Shown: in pieces, positions 44,263 to 55,737 of the stretch | Position numbering within the stretch: position 1 is the stretch's first letter | Layout: each line of letters begins with the position of its first letter | NCBI GenBank assembly: GCA_024449915.1 | Contig: JAMZAV010001845.1 | Span: 1 to 64,000 of the forward strand | Reading direction: 5' to 3' | Length of the DNA stretch: 64,000 nucleotides | Origin: Sweltsa coloradensis | Lineage: Eukaryota; Arthropoda; Insecta; Plecoptera; Chloroperlidae | Program-made: the position numbers and the translations under genes | The notes under the pieces: model-generated | Told to the model about the DNA's origin: nothing | The model's input: the letters and a program-made list of their open reading frames with translations, nothing else | The model's database searches: none

Positions 44263-44366
44263 CTCGTGAAGGTTCCATGTTTATAAGTTCTATTTTGATG
44301 ATAGTGAAATTGGTTTCAGTGATCATTTCAATATGTTGCATGTCTGATGCAAAGTGTTGTTTCCAG

Positions 44367-44540
44367 GTGGAGGGGAGACAGGAGGACGCAGAAGAGTTCC
44401 TCAGCTGTCTGCTGAACGCTCTCAATGACGAGATGATGGAAGTGATGAAACTGGTACAGGACACCGAGACCGAGCAACAGCTTCCCGTAGCAAATGGAAC
44501 CGACGCTGCCGGCCAGGACGACAGCGACACAGAGTGGAAG
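44367..44540 (+). CDS. usp10: USP10-type ubiquitin-specific protease, third exon
   Basis: The acceptor is GTGTTGTTTCCAG, ending at 44366, and the donor GTGAGG starts at 44541. The exon is exactly 58 codons, phase 0 at both ends, and so joins cleanly to the exon ending at 8150. It encodes GRQEDAEEFLSCLLNALNDEM, the conserved QEDAxEFL signature of USP domains (GRQEDAEEYLGFILN in vertebrate USP10). An acidic stretch ending DDSDTEWK follows, matching the acidic insert that ends in EDEWE in vertebrates. Downstream exons (FGG..S, finger and His/Asp boxes) are not recognisable in 44541-64000. Either the next intron is longer than 19 kb or the assembly breaks the gene. Confidence 0.9.
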
Positions 44541-45250
44541 GTGAGGCCTGTTGATTGATGACTAGGGTTGTGCAAACCTGGATATTTAATTTTGTACCAA
44601 ACACAAACTTTTAGAAGAGTTGAATTGAACCTGAAACGAACTCTTAACAGAACTTAAAGAAATAACAAACAGTTGTTGTAGGTAAAATAGTGATAAGTCT
44701 GGACCGGCACCTCAACCAAGCAAGTACGTAACTTGTGGACCAGACATTGGTGGAGAGCTACTTCAATTAGTTAATTGATAGTCGAAGAATATTATCAGCC
44801 TTGCCATTCGAGGATTTAATCACTTTGCCACAGCGGCACGTTTAAATGAATCTGTGCCCAATTATGCAAGAATCAGAATCAGTACACCTCTACTTTTCGG
44901 TTTGTGTTGGCTGTGGAGTGTCTGCACTCTTCACTACAACCCCATTTAGAAATTTTAACCCGTTGCCATAGATTTGTTTTTTGGAGTTTTGGCAGTGGAA
45001 ACCCAAACAGTTTGGGTGTTTTTTTTTTTAAGTAGGGTCGCCGTTCGATACGTATTTCAGTGTTGATAATCGGACCAGTTAAATCGATTATCGATTTTAA
45101 AAAAATATTGATCAATAATCGAATAAAAATTAGGCCTAAACTTGCTCGCATACCGACGCGGACCGTGGACCTTTTGCGAGTGCATTCTTTTGTTCCTTTT
45201 ATTTGCTCAAAACAGGGTTTCCCCCCTCCCCCCCACGCGTCTGGCCGAAC
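44541..45250. other. USP10 intron start, no exon seen
   Basis: A solo transposon-like end TAGGGTTGTGCAAACCTGG sits at 44564-44582, similar to the one at 51145. I see no exon with the expected FGG or SATxQPF sequence. A T-run lies at 45018-45030. Confidence 0.4.
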
Positions 45251-45802
45251 CTACGAGAGCGCTCTGGGCGCCGGACCCCTCCCGTTCGAACCCCGATAGG
45301 TGTTCTGATGTTTCTTGAAACGGTAATTCCCACCATAGAATTTACTCGACGGCTGTGGATTTATTACGACGTTGCTACTCTCGGTTACGACAGGGTTGAT
45401 GTCATTACCACCAAGTTTAAGATTTTCGGTTTCTATTTGTTGCATTATTGCAACCAACTCGGACGGTGAGTCTCGCGACGGCATTAGCACTGCTTGTATT
45501 GGTTCGCGGAAATGACCACGTAGGTATTGCGTCAGCAGGTGGTTCACCATAGGGTTGGCCAAGAAACCATTCAACTTTATAAGTCTGCTAAGATAGCACG
45601 ACATGGTCCCTGTGCCTGGCACGTATTTACCTGTGTAAATGTGCTGTAGTAGACGCCCCTGCTCAATCGCTCCCCAATAGCGCTCTAACAAAGTTTCTTT
45701 GAACACCTCAAAACTTTTGATCTCTGCCTCGCGCAGCCAGTCCATCACTGCCCCCTCGCAACATTGCGTAGCCAAGGTAATCTGTGACCCCGCTGCTACA
45801 GG
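45251..45802 (-). pseudogene. Retroelement gag, capsid part
   Basis: On the minus strand, after the MITE, the frame reads VAAGSQ, then TQCCEGAVMDWLREAEIKSF and FKETLLERYWGAIEQGRL, then YLSRLIKLNGFL. This is the W..L...F...F..RYW pattern of a gypsy-type capsid. It ends in an Asn/Gly-rich tail without a recognisable zinc knuckle. No pol follows on the minus strand below 45250. Confidence 0.75.
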
Positions 45803-46360
45803 TAGGGATGGGCAAATGCGTGTACTTTCCTAAACGTGCACACTCTTGGCTGTCAGCGCGTGTACACATTGTTATGTTTGCCACTTGCTAAAAAAAAAAA
45901 AATGATTTACAGTACGCGATCTATTTTATTGGTGTAGCGCCTATTCACGCGTCAGCTGGTAGCGATCGAGTCTGGTAAGTACGTCTCTGCGCAGGTCCCG
46001 AGTTCCGTGCGATGATGCAAGTCGCGACGCGTCAGTCCGACGGGACTCCGACCCACACGGAGAGCTGTAGAGATAGCACTTTGTCTCACTATACGCCTTC
46101 TGCGCAGTGCGCCTGCGCCGCGTCAGTCTGGAAGACAGAGCTATCAAGACCGAATACAATATATACCATTCCAATGTCTTTGATCAAGACAGGCTCGCTC
46201 CTCTCTCGTTGAGGCAAGGCCGGCCCACCGGGCCGGCGGCTGGCCGCACACAGCATAGGGACACGCACACACGTTTATTATTTTCGTAGAAACAGTAAAC
46301 GTGTAATCGCATTAAAACGTGTACACGTTTACACGTGTAGCCTACACTATCCCATCCCTA
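45803..46360. mobile_element. MITE, 558 bp, in the gag
   Basis: The ends TAGGGATGGG (45803) and CCCATCCCTA (46360) are perfect 10-bp inverted repeats. The interior has many ACACGTGTA-type palindromic words near the right end and a poly-A run at 45890-45901. The flanking octamers GCTACAGG and CTTATAGG match at only five of eight positions, so the target duplication is doubtful or old. The gag frame is the same on both sides. Confidence 0.75.
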
Positions 46361-47517
46361 CTTATAGGCCGCAAACTTCTTTTCCAACACGTTGATAAAT
46401 TCTCGTGGGTGTAACCCTGAGGCGTCGTTACTAAATCGTACGTTTTCCCTACTTAGGCGCTCTGCCACGTACATCTCATGTTTGACCGATGTGCAATCCT
46501 CGAAACTGTCGATATTTACAGGTACTCCTTGGCGGTCCGCATTACGAATTGCCGTCCACACCTCATCACTGAGCGTCGCGACGCGTGTCTCCATCTCCGC
46601 TCGCACGCTCGCCGTAGCATCACTCACCAGCTGTTCAGCCGGCCGGCCGCTAGCACCACTCTCGCTTTCAGCTAGCCTGCGGCTCACCGTTGCCAACTCG
46701 GTCGTCAGCTCTCCGACATTGCCAATTAGACGCGTCACGTCCACCCTGGTTTGCGTCGCCGTGTCGCGAACACCAGCTTCTAACCCGGATAGTTGCCTTT
46801 GGCGGTCTTGCTCTAACTGCTCAGCCCGATCGCGCTCACTTGTGATGACTGTGTTTATTGAATCGATTTCCCCCCTCATATTATTTTCAAGCTGCGTCAG
46901 CGTCCCTTTCTGCTGTTCGTTTAACTTGGATATGGTTTGCGATACCTGTTCTAGTTTCTTGTCTATCGCCGCTGTCTGCGTGCTGAGATTGTCTCTGGCT
47001 ATGCCTGCTTGGACTATGATTTTTCGCTCTATCTGCTCCCTACTTTCTTCCCCAGCCTTCTCTAACCGTGCTCTCCAAGCCAACTCCTCCTCGCGGCGTA
47101 GTTTATCTTCCGCTCGGAAACGGTCCTCTCTGGCTTGCATCGCCTCAAGGTCTCGGATTCGAGTCTCTTCCCTAGCTTTCTCGGCCTGTTCCTGCTTCGC
47201 GTCCCATCTATCCATTACACTGAAGAACATACGTTCGACGTTAGTGGTGACTCTTTCTTCCACTAATTCGGCATTTTTATGTAACGCTTCTAACAGTCCT
47301 CCGATGAGATTGAAGGTGTAACTTCCCTGTCCACGCTACTGGTTTCTAGGGTGGTGGCCTCGCCTTGGGTTTCGTTGCCTGACTCTCCGCTGGCCGTGAA
47401 CGAACACTCCCGAAGCACCTCGTGTACTCCCGCCTCCGTCACTCGCACGTACTCTACGCCTGGCTCCACGATTGCCCTAGGCACTGCTGTACTCCGCCTG
47501 GTTTCCCTTCCCGCCAT
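46361..47517 (-). pseudogene. Retroelement gag, coiled-coil N-terminal part
   Basis: From an ATG at 47515-47517 the first frame (MAGRETRRS onward) runs about 75 codons and then shifts near 47290 into a 300-codon frame. It is a long, highly charged coiled coil (REETRIRDLEAMQAREDRFR, LEKAGEESREQIERKI, VGELTTELATVSRRLAESES), followed by HPREFINVLEKKFAAYK at the start of the capsid. Gag proteins with such long N-terminal coiled coils occur in some invertebrate LTR elements. The opposite strand is also open for over 300 codons here, which reflects base composition, not a gene. Confidence 0.7.
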
Positions 47518-47519
47518 CT

Positions 47520-48300
47520 TGTCCGTTTGACAATTTACTTCTGTTTCAACATCTACTCTCGGAAGCTACACGACTAATAACCTCTGGTTAATCGTGACGA
47601 TTACCTCGCGCCCAACGTTGACAGTGCCAAATGAAACGGAAAGGTCCTCAAGACCATCTAAAGCCCCACTGATGGGTGACAAATGTAACAAAATGGCAAT
47701 TGACTAACCTGACCCCGCGGTACTTGTGCCCCACAACGGTAGCTAAATGTAACAAAAATGCCCTATTGGCTAGTCGAACTAACCCCTAAAGCCACTCGGT
47801 GGTTTATCAATCGAAGCGGTATAAGCCCTCTCGGGGTTATGCCTATGCTGCTCGTGACTAAAATTATGCAAATCAAGTAATTATAAAAAGCGCTCCAAAC
47901 TAGCTCAGGGGGAGGCCCTTTAACTCGGCGGGAAAACTCAACAAAACACAACAGACCTAGCAAAACATGGCATGTGACAAGTGGTGATGACATACGACGA
48001 ATGACCTGTTGGGCACAACTTCCCGTTTAGAAGCGTACTACCAACCTTACCCAGTGCGCTAGCGCTGCGCCAGCCTCGCCGCTGCAGGGCACCTCGTCCT
48101 TGGAACTGCTGGATGGTCCACTTGTTCTTAGATTATTACTAATGCTATGCTGCCTCACACTTGTGCGAGAGAATATATGCAAATGACTGAAGGTCGTGCA
48201 ATAATAGTTAAAATGATCGGGATTGAAGGTCGTTAGCATGCCCCTGCTGAATAGAGAGATATGAGTTCGGATATCAAAGTTAATGTTTAATTGCAAGATT
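47520..48300 (-). other. Probable leader and LTR region of the coiled-coil gag element
   Basis: It sits where a 5' LTR would lie for the minus-strand gag. ATGTAACAAAA occurs twice (47675 and 47745). CCTCGCGCCCAACGTTGACA near 47605-47625 may mark the LTR/primer-site border, as GTTGGGCGC-type words often follow LTRs. No second LTR was found, so borders are unproven. Confidence 0.35.
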
Positions 48301-49730
48301 TTGCAAAGTGATAATTGCTTGACCCAGTTATGCCTAAAAATTACGATTTGAACAACATAGTAATGCTATCGCTCACATTTAGTATATGCATGCTTCGTGA
48401 TCTGCGGAGAGGGTAGATGCCCTCTAAATATGAGTTCGGATATCTGGGAATAGAGCCAAATTTACCAGGAATTACATGAGCTTGGTCCAAAGCAATACAA
48501 TAAATACCATGAAATTAAGATACATTCAAGTCTTACTCTAACCAACTAGATTTTAGTACTCAACGCTCGTCTTGCTGCTTGATGCTGCAGTGAGGGAGGG
48601 GGTAGGGACGTTGCCCTCTACTTCGCACGTTTGGATGTAACGTGGGCGCGCGATAGGCGCCTCGGACCCTCAGGGCGAATTCCGCAGTGGCGGACCAGCC
48701 TCGTACCCATCTTGGCGTCCTGGGTGGACCTCGAAGTGGAATGTTGAAAATAGTACTCACTCAGCATGTAGAAGGGTTGGCAAGATACTTAGGCGTCGTT
48801 GTAGGTACAATTAAAATATGAATCTAGTCGATCAGATGCCTATCCGCGGTCTCGACCACGTGGTGTATAATTGTTGTTTCAAACTGAAAAATCCCTCAAC
48901 TCACGGTTATTCATTTAGGTGCTTATAGATTGCCACTCCCGGATTACGGTAAACTATGAAAACTTTGGATGACCATTTTAATGCTTGTGTCGTCGACAGC
49001 CCGGTGGCGTCGGTCGTATTGGCGGCTACCACATAACAAGTGGATCACCTAAAAAAAAACACTCCCGATTTCTCCAGAATAAACGTGAATAGTTGTATTT
49101 TTATCTAATGCCTCAACCCTCGCAAATGGTTCCGCTCTCGTGTGACCTGAGAGGTGTGTGGTTCCATTGCTCTTGACGGTTCTCTTCACCTGCTTGGAAG
49201 GCGTGCACACGGAGGATACGTGAGGAGCGACCTGCTCGTTTGATCGTTTGTACCCAAGTGGACGAGCTGTTCTCCTCGCTTCCGTCACGAAGCTTCCTCT
49301 CTCCGGTGGCTGTTGCTGTGACGTAGGTCATTGTTCGTGGTTCCAACCACCCCGCTCTGACCTCTGATTGGTCGCTGCGTGGAAAAAACGACTAACTGAT
49401 GTGGCCAACGCGGCCTCCTACACCTTCCGATTGAAGCCTTGCTCACTTTGCGACGATTTTAGGAACACAAAAATCACCCCGTTGGTACCGCAAATAACAT
49501 TGCTGACCATTAGCCACTTTAGACTCTACGCACAAGTCTAGGCTACACTCATATGACCTTAGCCATGACCACTAGCTTCCCTCGTATGGTTAGCTTAATT
49601 TACATAGACATGTAAATTATGCAAATTTACGTAAAAATCAAGAATAATTAATTATGCAGCTTTGTAAAGTATGCAAATTTTAGGACTTAAAAAAGGAAAA
49701 ATAAAGGCGAAACATGGCCGCCCAGAGTTG
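48301..49730. other. No supported gene
   Basis: ATATGAGTTCGGATATC occurs at 48257-48273 and 48428-48444 as a short direct repeat. A more GC-rich stretch at 48590-48730 and another at 49110-49400 have short open frames on the minus strand without known motifs. An AATAAA-like context at about 49078 could belong to an LTR. I see nothing decisive. Confidence 0.3.
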
Positions 49731-49734
49731 TACG

Positions 49735-50095
49735 GTCACAGTTTTAAAAAAGTGGGAAAAGTGCAATTTACACGTGTAAAATATATTTAAATGCACTTAT
49801 AAATTCTTGGAAAGTCTAATATTAGAGATTTTAAAGGTTCTCTGAAAATGTCGTCAAAATCACAGCAGTCGTTTGTCTCGGAAAGCGAAAAACGATCTCA
49901 AAAGTGTACAAATAATAGAAAAATTTATTGTTCTTTAATGTGGTTTGATTTTGAGAGTACTGTAGTGATATATATATATATACTCTCGCAAGTATGTTCC
50001 ATTGTTGGGCCAATTGTAACCGTCGTTCCAAGGATAGTGGTAGTCTGCTTTAAGCATAACAATCGTGCAAAATGTGAAAAAAGCATAAAAATTGG
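49735..50095 (+). repeat. Left arm of a 2.2-kb inverted duplication, with THAP-like start
   Basis: This 355-bp arm is about 93-95% identical to the reverse complement of about 51620-51990. It contains an ATG (near 49993) opening MFHCWANCNRRSKDSG before a TAA. The Cys spacing resembles the first lines of a THAP zinc finger. An AT microsatellite (49968-49982) exists only in this arm. Another open frame from 49848 (MSSKSQQS) is also shared by both arms. Confidence 0.7.
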
Positions 50096-50344
50096 CCAGG
50101 TTTCTTTTAAAAGTACGTCTCGGGCAGTGAACTTTCAGTGCTTGCTAGCCAGGCTTAACACCTCCACATCTTCTTCGATGTCTTCTATGACGGGCATTTC
50201 TTTTCTACCAGTTCAATCCATTTCGTTCTATATCCTCCCAGAGTCTTTCTTCGTTAATTTTCTCCTCCCATGATTCCCCTCTTTCTTGAACGTTCCATTT
50301 TATTTGGTCCCTCCATCTATCTCTTGGGCGTCCAACTCTTTTTA

Positions 50345-50800
50345 TTGCCCCCCCCCCCCCCCCCATGTGCATTCGATTGATTGAATATTGCTTAACGTCT
50401 CATATTTATGCACTTTGGCTAATCGAGACGATGAGTGGTGATAGATGAGGATGAAGTATGAACAGAAGGGAGGAGGGGAAACCCGGTACCGGCACGTAGC
50501 CTACTCCTTTCGAAAAGTACCAAGGGGACCAACGGCTTAACGTCCCATCCGACAGGACGGTGTAACTTTGACAGTCATATAGGTTCCTCCACTAACCCGG
50601 ACTGCCGAGCAGACGTCAAGGAGAACGAAGCCGTTACACTAGCTTTCGAACCCTCCATCTGCTCTAACCAGCGGTATACGTGAGTTTCAGGGTAGAGCGG
50701 TCACTCACTCTACCCATGACCACGCCCGATTCTGCTTAACTTCGGTGTTCGAGTGGGAACCGGTTAAACGAGCTCGGCTAAACCGCTGGCTTATGTGCAT
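50345..50800 (-). mobile_element. 5S-rRNA-derived SINE
   Basis: On the minus strand, 50790-50690 contains ACCGGTT, then CACCGAAGTTAAGCA, then CGGGCGTGGTCATGGGTAGA and GTGACCGC. These match the internal promoter part of eukaryotic 5S rRNA in order (A box AAGTTAAGC, C box GGGTGACCGC). A tRNA-like stretch (GGTTAGAGCAGATGG, then GGGTTCGAAAGC) and the GGGACGTTAAGCCGTTGG SINE body word follow. The element ends near a C-run at 50347-50364. It lies between the two arms of the inverted duplication. It is an SINE3-like element, not a functional 5S gene. Confidence 0.65.
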
Positions 50801-51144
50801 TCGAATCCTCTTCTTGGGATTCTATTTTGCTTCATTCTTCCTTCGTACATGCCCATACCATATTTAATAAAGAGACAATATTTTTAATGTGCCTTTAAAA
50901 GTAGTAATACATGTTATTAGTAGTAACTAGTAATAAATGTATTTTTGAAAGAAAAAGTTAAATAAGTTAACTGTTATGCATCGAAATCAAAGTTTAATAT
51001 AAACCTAATAAAAATTAATTAATTCTAACTTAACAATACCCGTCTACGATTGGTATAAAGAGCAGGTGTTGTAAACAATCACATTAACACATCACATCAT
51101 TGTATTGTTGCTAGGAACCGGAAGGAAACTAAGGCTTCTTATTA

Positions 51145-51260
51145 GGGTTGTGCGAACCGTTCGAAAAGACGAACCGAACCGAACCTTATATCCGGTTCGG
51201 TTCGAAAATTATTTTGAAAGTCGAACCTCGAACCGAACCTTTGAAATTCCCGCTTACGGA
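51145..51260 (+). mobile_element. hAT-like terminal fragment, GAACCGAACC-rich
   Basis: TAGGGTTGTGCGAACCGTTC is followed by repeated GAACCGAACC/GGTTCGGTTC words, a common layout of subterminal repeats. A similar terminus occurs at 44564 and a related one at 5504. There is no partner end nearby. Confidence 0.45.
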
Positions 51261-51619
51261 AAGCCACGCCTTCTGGAGCGACGCCTACAGCATCGACCGA
51301 TCGATACAAGTCTACCGCGGTCGCCGCTCGATAATCGAAAGTCGAATTAGCGCTGTGAGCAGTGCATATGCAACTCAAATCTTAAAATGGCGGATTTTTC
51401 TTTACGCATAAATATTCTGGATACTTGAGATAGCAAGAAATAGTTATTTAATGTTGATGCTGGTGGATTTTCTTCAGGCGAAAAAGATTATAATGGCATC
51501 GACGTGTAATTTTAATCGATGTACTAATGAGCTTTCATCGGAAAGTAACGGTTCAAATGTAAGCAGTCCGAGCTAGGGGCCCCCTACTTGATATCATAAT
51601 AATAATAATTAATAACCTG

Positions 51620-51990
51620 GCCAATTGTCATGCTTTTTTCACATTTGCACGATTGTTATGCTTAAAGCAGACTACCACTATCCTTGGAACGACGGTTACA
51701 ATTGGCCCAACAATGGAACATACTTGCGAGAGTATCACTACAGTACTCTCAAAGTCAAACCACATTAAAGAACAAGATATTTTTCTATTATTTGTACACT
51801 TTTGAGATCGTTTTTCGCTTTCCGAGACACACGACTGCTGTGATTTTGATGACATTTTCAGAGAACCTTTAAAATCTCTAATATTAGACTTTCCAAGAAT
51901 TTATAAGTGCATTTAAATATATTTTACATGTGTAAATTGCACTTTTCCACTTTTTCTACTTTTAAAACTGAAAGTTCTGTAAAATCGATG
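51620..51990 (-). repeat. Right arm of the 2.2-kb inverted duplication
   Basis: It is the reverse complement of 49735-50095. The minus frame MSSKSQQSCVSESEKRS corresponds to the left arm's frame with few changes. The tatata run of the left arm is absent here (51720-51745). A TAATAATAATAATT run sits at its inner border (51597-51612). Confidence 0.8.
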
Positions 51991-53965
51991 TTATAAAAAA
52001 TATCTTTAAAACACATTGTTGGTATCATTCTATTTTACCATTCACCTGTATTGTTGGTTGAAATTACTTTCAAAATATTATTTTATGCTAAATATGACAA
52101 AATGAAGTTGGATTAAAAACATCGTGAAATAGCGCTCAAGCCACTGAAAATACTCATCCTTCAACGCTTATCTTCTAAAACCCAAACAAATCCATATATT
52201 TTATTAGTTTTGTTCATAAATATGTTTTATAAATAATAATCAAGTATAAAACCATCACACTAGCTGTCAAAAAAAAATCGAATGTTTACTCGAATCACAT
52301 GTTAGTGAAATTATTTACTCTTTTTTTGCCGTATGTGCATTTTTTAACAATGAAATCATATAATTTTTAAGAATTGATTGTATACAACAATGTAATCATA
52401 CAGTGACCTACAAATCTGTATGAAAATAAATAAAATCGGTTAAACGAGACCCGAGTTATGTACATTTGAAGATAGTAATGAGTAAGCGTTTTAATGATCG
52501 CACATCCAAAAACAAAATGGCCTCTAAAAAAACGTATACCACAATTCGAAGTGATGAACTACCTGGGGCTATTTCATAAGGTGCATACTAACACGTGGTC
52601 AAGTCAGATTTGATATGTTAAGTGGGGTGTGCCAATTTCGTTAATAAAGGCCCTACAGGAATTAGCTCCTGGACTATTCACTCACTTGTTTAACAACGAC
52701 ATTGGCGTTTTCCTAGTATACTAAAATACAGGATTGAACAACATTCAGTTTAACACACATGTAGTATAGGCGGGCCACAGTTAGAAAGGAGATGGCTAAA
52801 ATTCGGAATAGCCAACATAACATCTCAAAATTCTGTCTCATCTGTGCCCCGCGTCGTGCTAGCAATGGGAATTCTTGTTCTTTGGCTGGCAATCATAACA
52901 TTGCTAATAACCTCTAATAACTTATTGTTTTTCTCATGTTACATTGATTTTGAAGTAAAACCCGAAAGTAAATAATTTTGTATTTTGACCACCAATATGT
53001 CATTACCAAGAGGATATTTATTATGTATTTACTTAATTTTATATTTCAACCGAAAATAGTCCGGGGAATAGGCGTGGTCACGACCAGCTGCTTTTTGCTA
53101 GTGATGTAGCCAGAGAAATACAATCATGGCTGCTTGAATTTGTCCATGTGAAATAGAATATTAGGATTATTATAACTTAGTAAGTACCTAAGTAATTAAA
53201 AAGTGATATTATAGTACGAAAAATGATGGGCATTAATTTGGTAAACTTTCTAAATGAATAAATATCGTAGGCCTAGGCCTATGTACTATGAAACAACAAA
53301 ATAAAGAAGGCAAAGCTCAGCTTTGAAGTTTGTCATTTTTTGTCATCACTAAACTCAACCAGGATATTTAGTGAACCTTTGGGCTTAGTAAGCCTACCCT
53401 ATAGGCAGCTCCAGTTAAAAAAAATAAAGCTAACTATAGGCCTAGCCCAGGCCAGGCCCTAGCTCTCGGCTGAGACCTTGATATTTCATCCCCAAAACGG
53501 TCCCTAGGCCCAAGGCCTCAGCCTAGCTAGCCCAGAGCTAGCCTAGCCTAGCTGTTAGGCCTAAGCTACGCTATAGGCTTAGGCCTACAAATCAAATATG
53601 TACGTTTTTATATGACTTGGGTTGCCTATGCCTACTAGGCCTCTGGCTGACTAGGCACTATTGAGTGGCCTTTTGTAGGCCTAGGGCCTTGCCCTCCCCT
53701 ATTAAGAACTGACTTGCTTTATCCTAGGCCATACTAGCCCCTAGGCATAGGTTACAAATCATTCACAACCCAGCCTTTTGGTCTGAAAATATCAAGCTTG
53801 TATTGGATTTCAAGGTTAGGGCTATAGCTCGATCTCACATTAGCTTGTAATTCACTTGAAGATTAGCCGTAGGCCTACGGTAGGCCTAGCCTATACATAA
53901 CATTACATAACATTGCTTAACGGTTGCAAATGGGCCCTTCCGCCCGGTGGCAACCACTCACTCCC
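51991..53965. other. A/T-rich DNA, then GGCCTA-rich DNA, no gene seen
   Basis: 52000-53250 is A/T-rich without recognisable features. 53270-53900 is dense in GGCCTA, TAGGCC and CCTAGG words on both strands (palindromic unit TAGGCCTA). No long frame is supported. Confidence 0.4.
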
Positions 53966-53969
53966 CCCA

Positions 53970-54366
53970 GACCTAATTACTGTCCCCCCCTAAAAATGAT
54001 CTAAATTCCCTTAAAGACCCACTACCTACAATATCCCCCGGCAAGTCATTCCATTCCCTAACAGTCCTTTCCATGAAACCATACCGACCCAGATCCGTTC
54101 TTACTACTTGACGCTGGAACTTCCATGAATGATCCCCCCTTCCCCTGTAAAGCCCCTCTTGTAGCCTATTGCGGATGTCCCCCCACCCCCTACTTCCCCT
54201 AGCCGCCCTGTACATATTGCACAACCTAACCTCCCTTCTTCTTCCCTCTAATGACTCCCACCCCAACTCTCCTAACATTGCAGTGACACTGTCATATACT
54301 CTCTCTACATTCCCCTTATCATCCTCTTCCCACCGCCACCGCCTAACCGTACATACAAAACGTACT
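53970..54366 (-). pseudogene. LINE reverse transcriptase C-terminal end
   Basis: On the minus strand the frame reads LGELGWESLEGRRREVRLCN, MYRAARG, then FMERTVREWNDLPGDIV and LREFRSFL. This is the LxWxxLxxRR...WNxLPxxIV...F end of non-LTR retrotransposon ORF2 proteins. It is intact but lacks all catalytic blocks, so it is a 5'-truncated copy. It belongs to a different family from the remnant at 3545-4490. Confidence 0.88.
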
Positions 54367-55737
54367 GGAGCACAGATTGTCTTTCAGTGTGGCCTAGGAT
54401 TAGTAAAGTAAGTGACAGAAACATTCCACAACTTGCTTAAAATACCATGGTCTACATGGTCTAGGGCCTACTCCGGGTCTAGGCCTATGACATTTATGAA
54501 CATAAGTAGCCTAGGCCCATGCATATATATAAGCCCAGCTTTGTTGTAGAATATCAATATTTTCATATTAATTTCTAGAAGGGCTGTCAATGGATATCCG
54601 GGTAGGCCCTACCGTCCGGTGCACGTAGGTATGGCTCCAACTTTTCATTACCGCGATTAGTCGGTTGACGATTACCCGTCTTTTCCAGTTCCGTTTTTAA
54701 GACGAATATTATTTCATCATCTTAATAGCCTACGGTATTTCAATAGGTAGGCCTATAGACGTTAACTTCTATTTGTCAAAAATGTTTGTAGGCCTAACCG
54801 AACTGAGATGAGCTGGCCGACACAGCGCGAATGCAGATTAGGTCCGGTCCCACTCGTCGTAAGAAATTGTTTTAGTTTTAAGACATCCTATGTCCCGATT
54901 GGTTAGTAAAAAATGTTTTCTTGACATTTCATAATGAAGTTACAAGTTGTAGGGCCTAAAGCTGATTCCGCTACCACACCGGGCCTGATGTGGCTTTATT
55001 TCCCAGTTTTTATGCTTCACGTTACAATGGAATCTTAAAATATTCTTATAATGTCATCATTACATTCACAGACTATGTTTTGAGACTAGGCACTGGTTAC
55101 CTACATAGAAATTTATTCATCCAGAAAGTATATAATGCGGAATGCCTAATAATAAGTAATTAATTGGCCTAAACCTGTACCTAGAAAATGTCCGTACTAT
55201 AATATCACTTATTAGTAAAATATTACTTAGGGTACTACTAGTAACTAGTATCCAGTTAATAGTCTATTTCAATGGAATAAAAACTGGCTAGCATTTAAAT
55301 TAGTAAAAGCATTGATGGTAAAATTACAAAAATGTAATTATTATTCTCTTTGCATGTGGATCCATTCAGGCTTGAAATCAACAGTGTTAAAATAATAAAT
55401 TACCAATTTGTCATTGCTAGTCTTGTATTCTCATGCAATACTGTAATTATTTTTTATGTGAATTCCTGCCCAGGGACTTCTTCCTCATATTACGATGACC
55501 AAGTATAGGCCTGCTTTGGAGGGAAATATTTTAATAGAGAAGTGCATAGAGGGAGTTTTAAGATTAAACACAGTACACACCCACAACCCTCCCAACTTTG
55601 AAATGAAGAAAAACGCTTTACCATGATAGTAAAATTCTCAAATTTGTTTCCGTTGGAGCTGGAGGGTGAGCCTAATTAGGCCTATAGCATAATATTATAT
55701 TCAATGGCCTATGCTTTGGAATTTAAGTATCAGAGTG
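54367..55737. other. No supported gene
   Basis: It is mixed A/T-rich DNA with frequent AGGCCTA words (for example 54482, 54745 and 54789). No element end or exon is recognised. Confidence 0.4.

Noticed and set aside
46392..47321. 309-codon open frame on the plus strand
   Set aside because: It is the mirror of the coiled-coil gag on the minus strand. The minus frame has a recognisable capsid start and charged heptads, while the plus frame is Ser/Leu-rich with no domain.
50680..50790. Functional 5S rRNA gene
   Set aside because: Only the internal promoter regions match. The 5' and 3' ends diverge and it continues into a SINE body.
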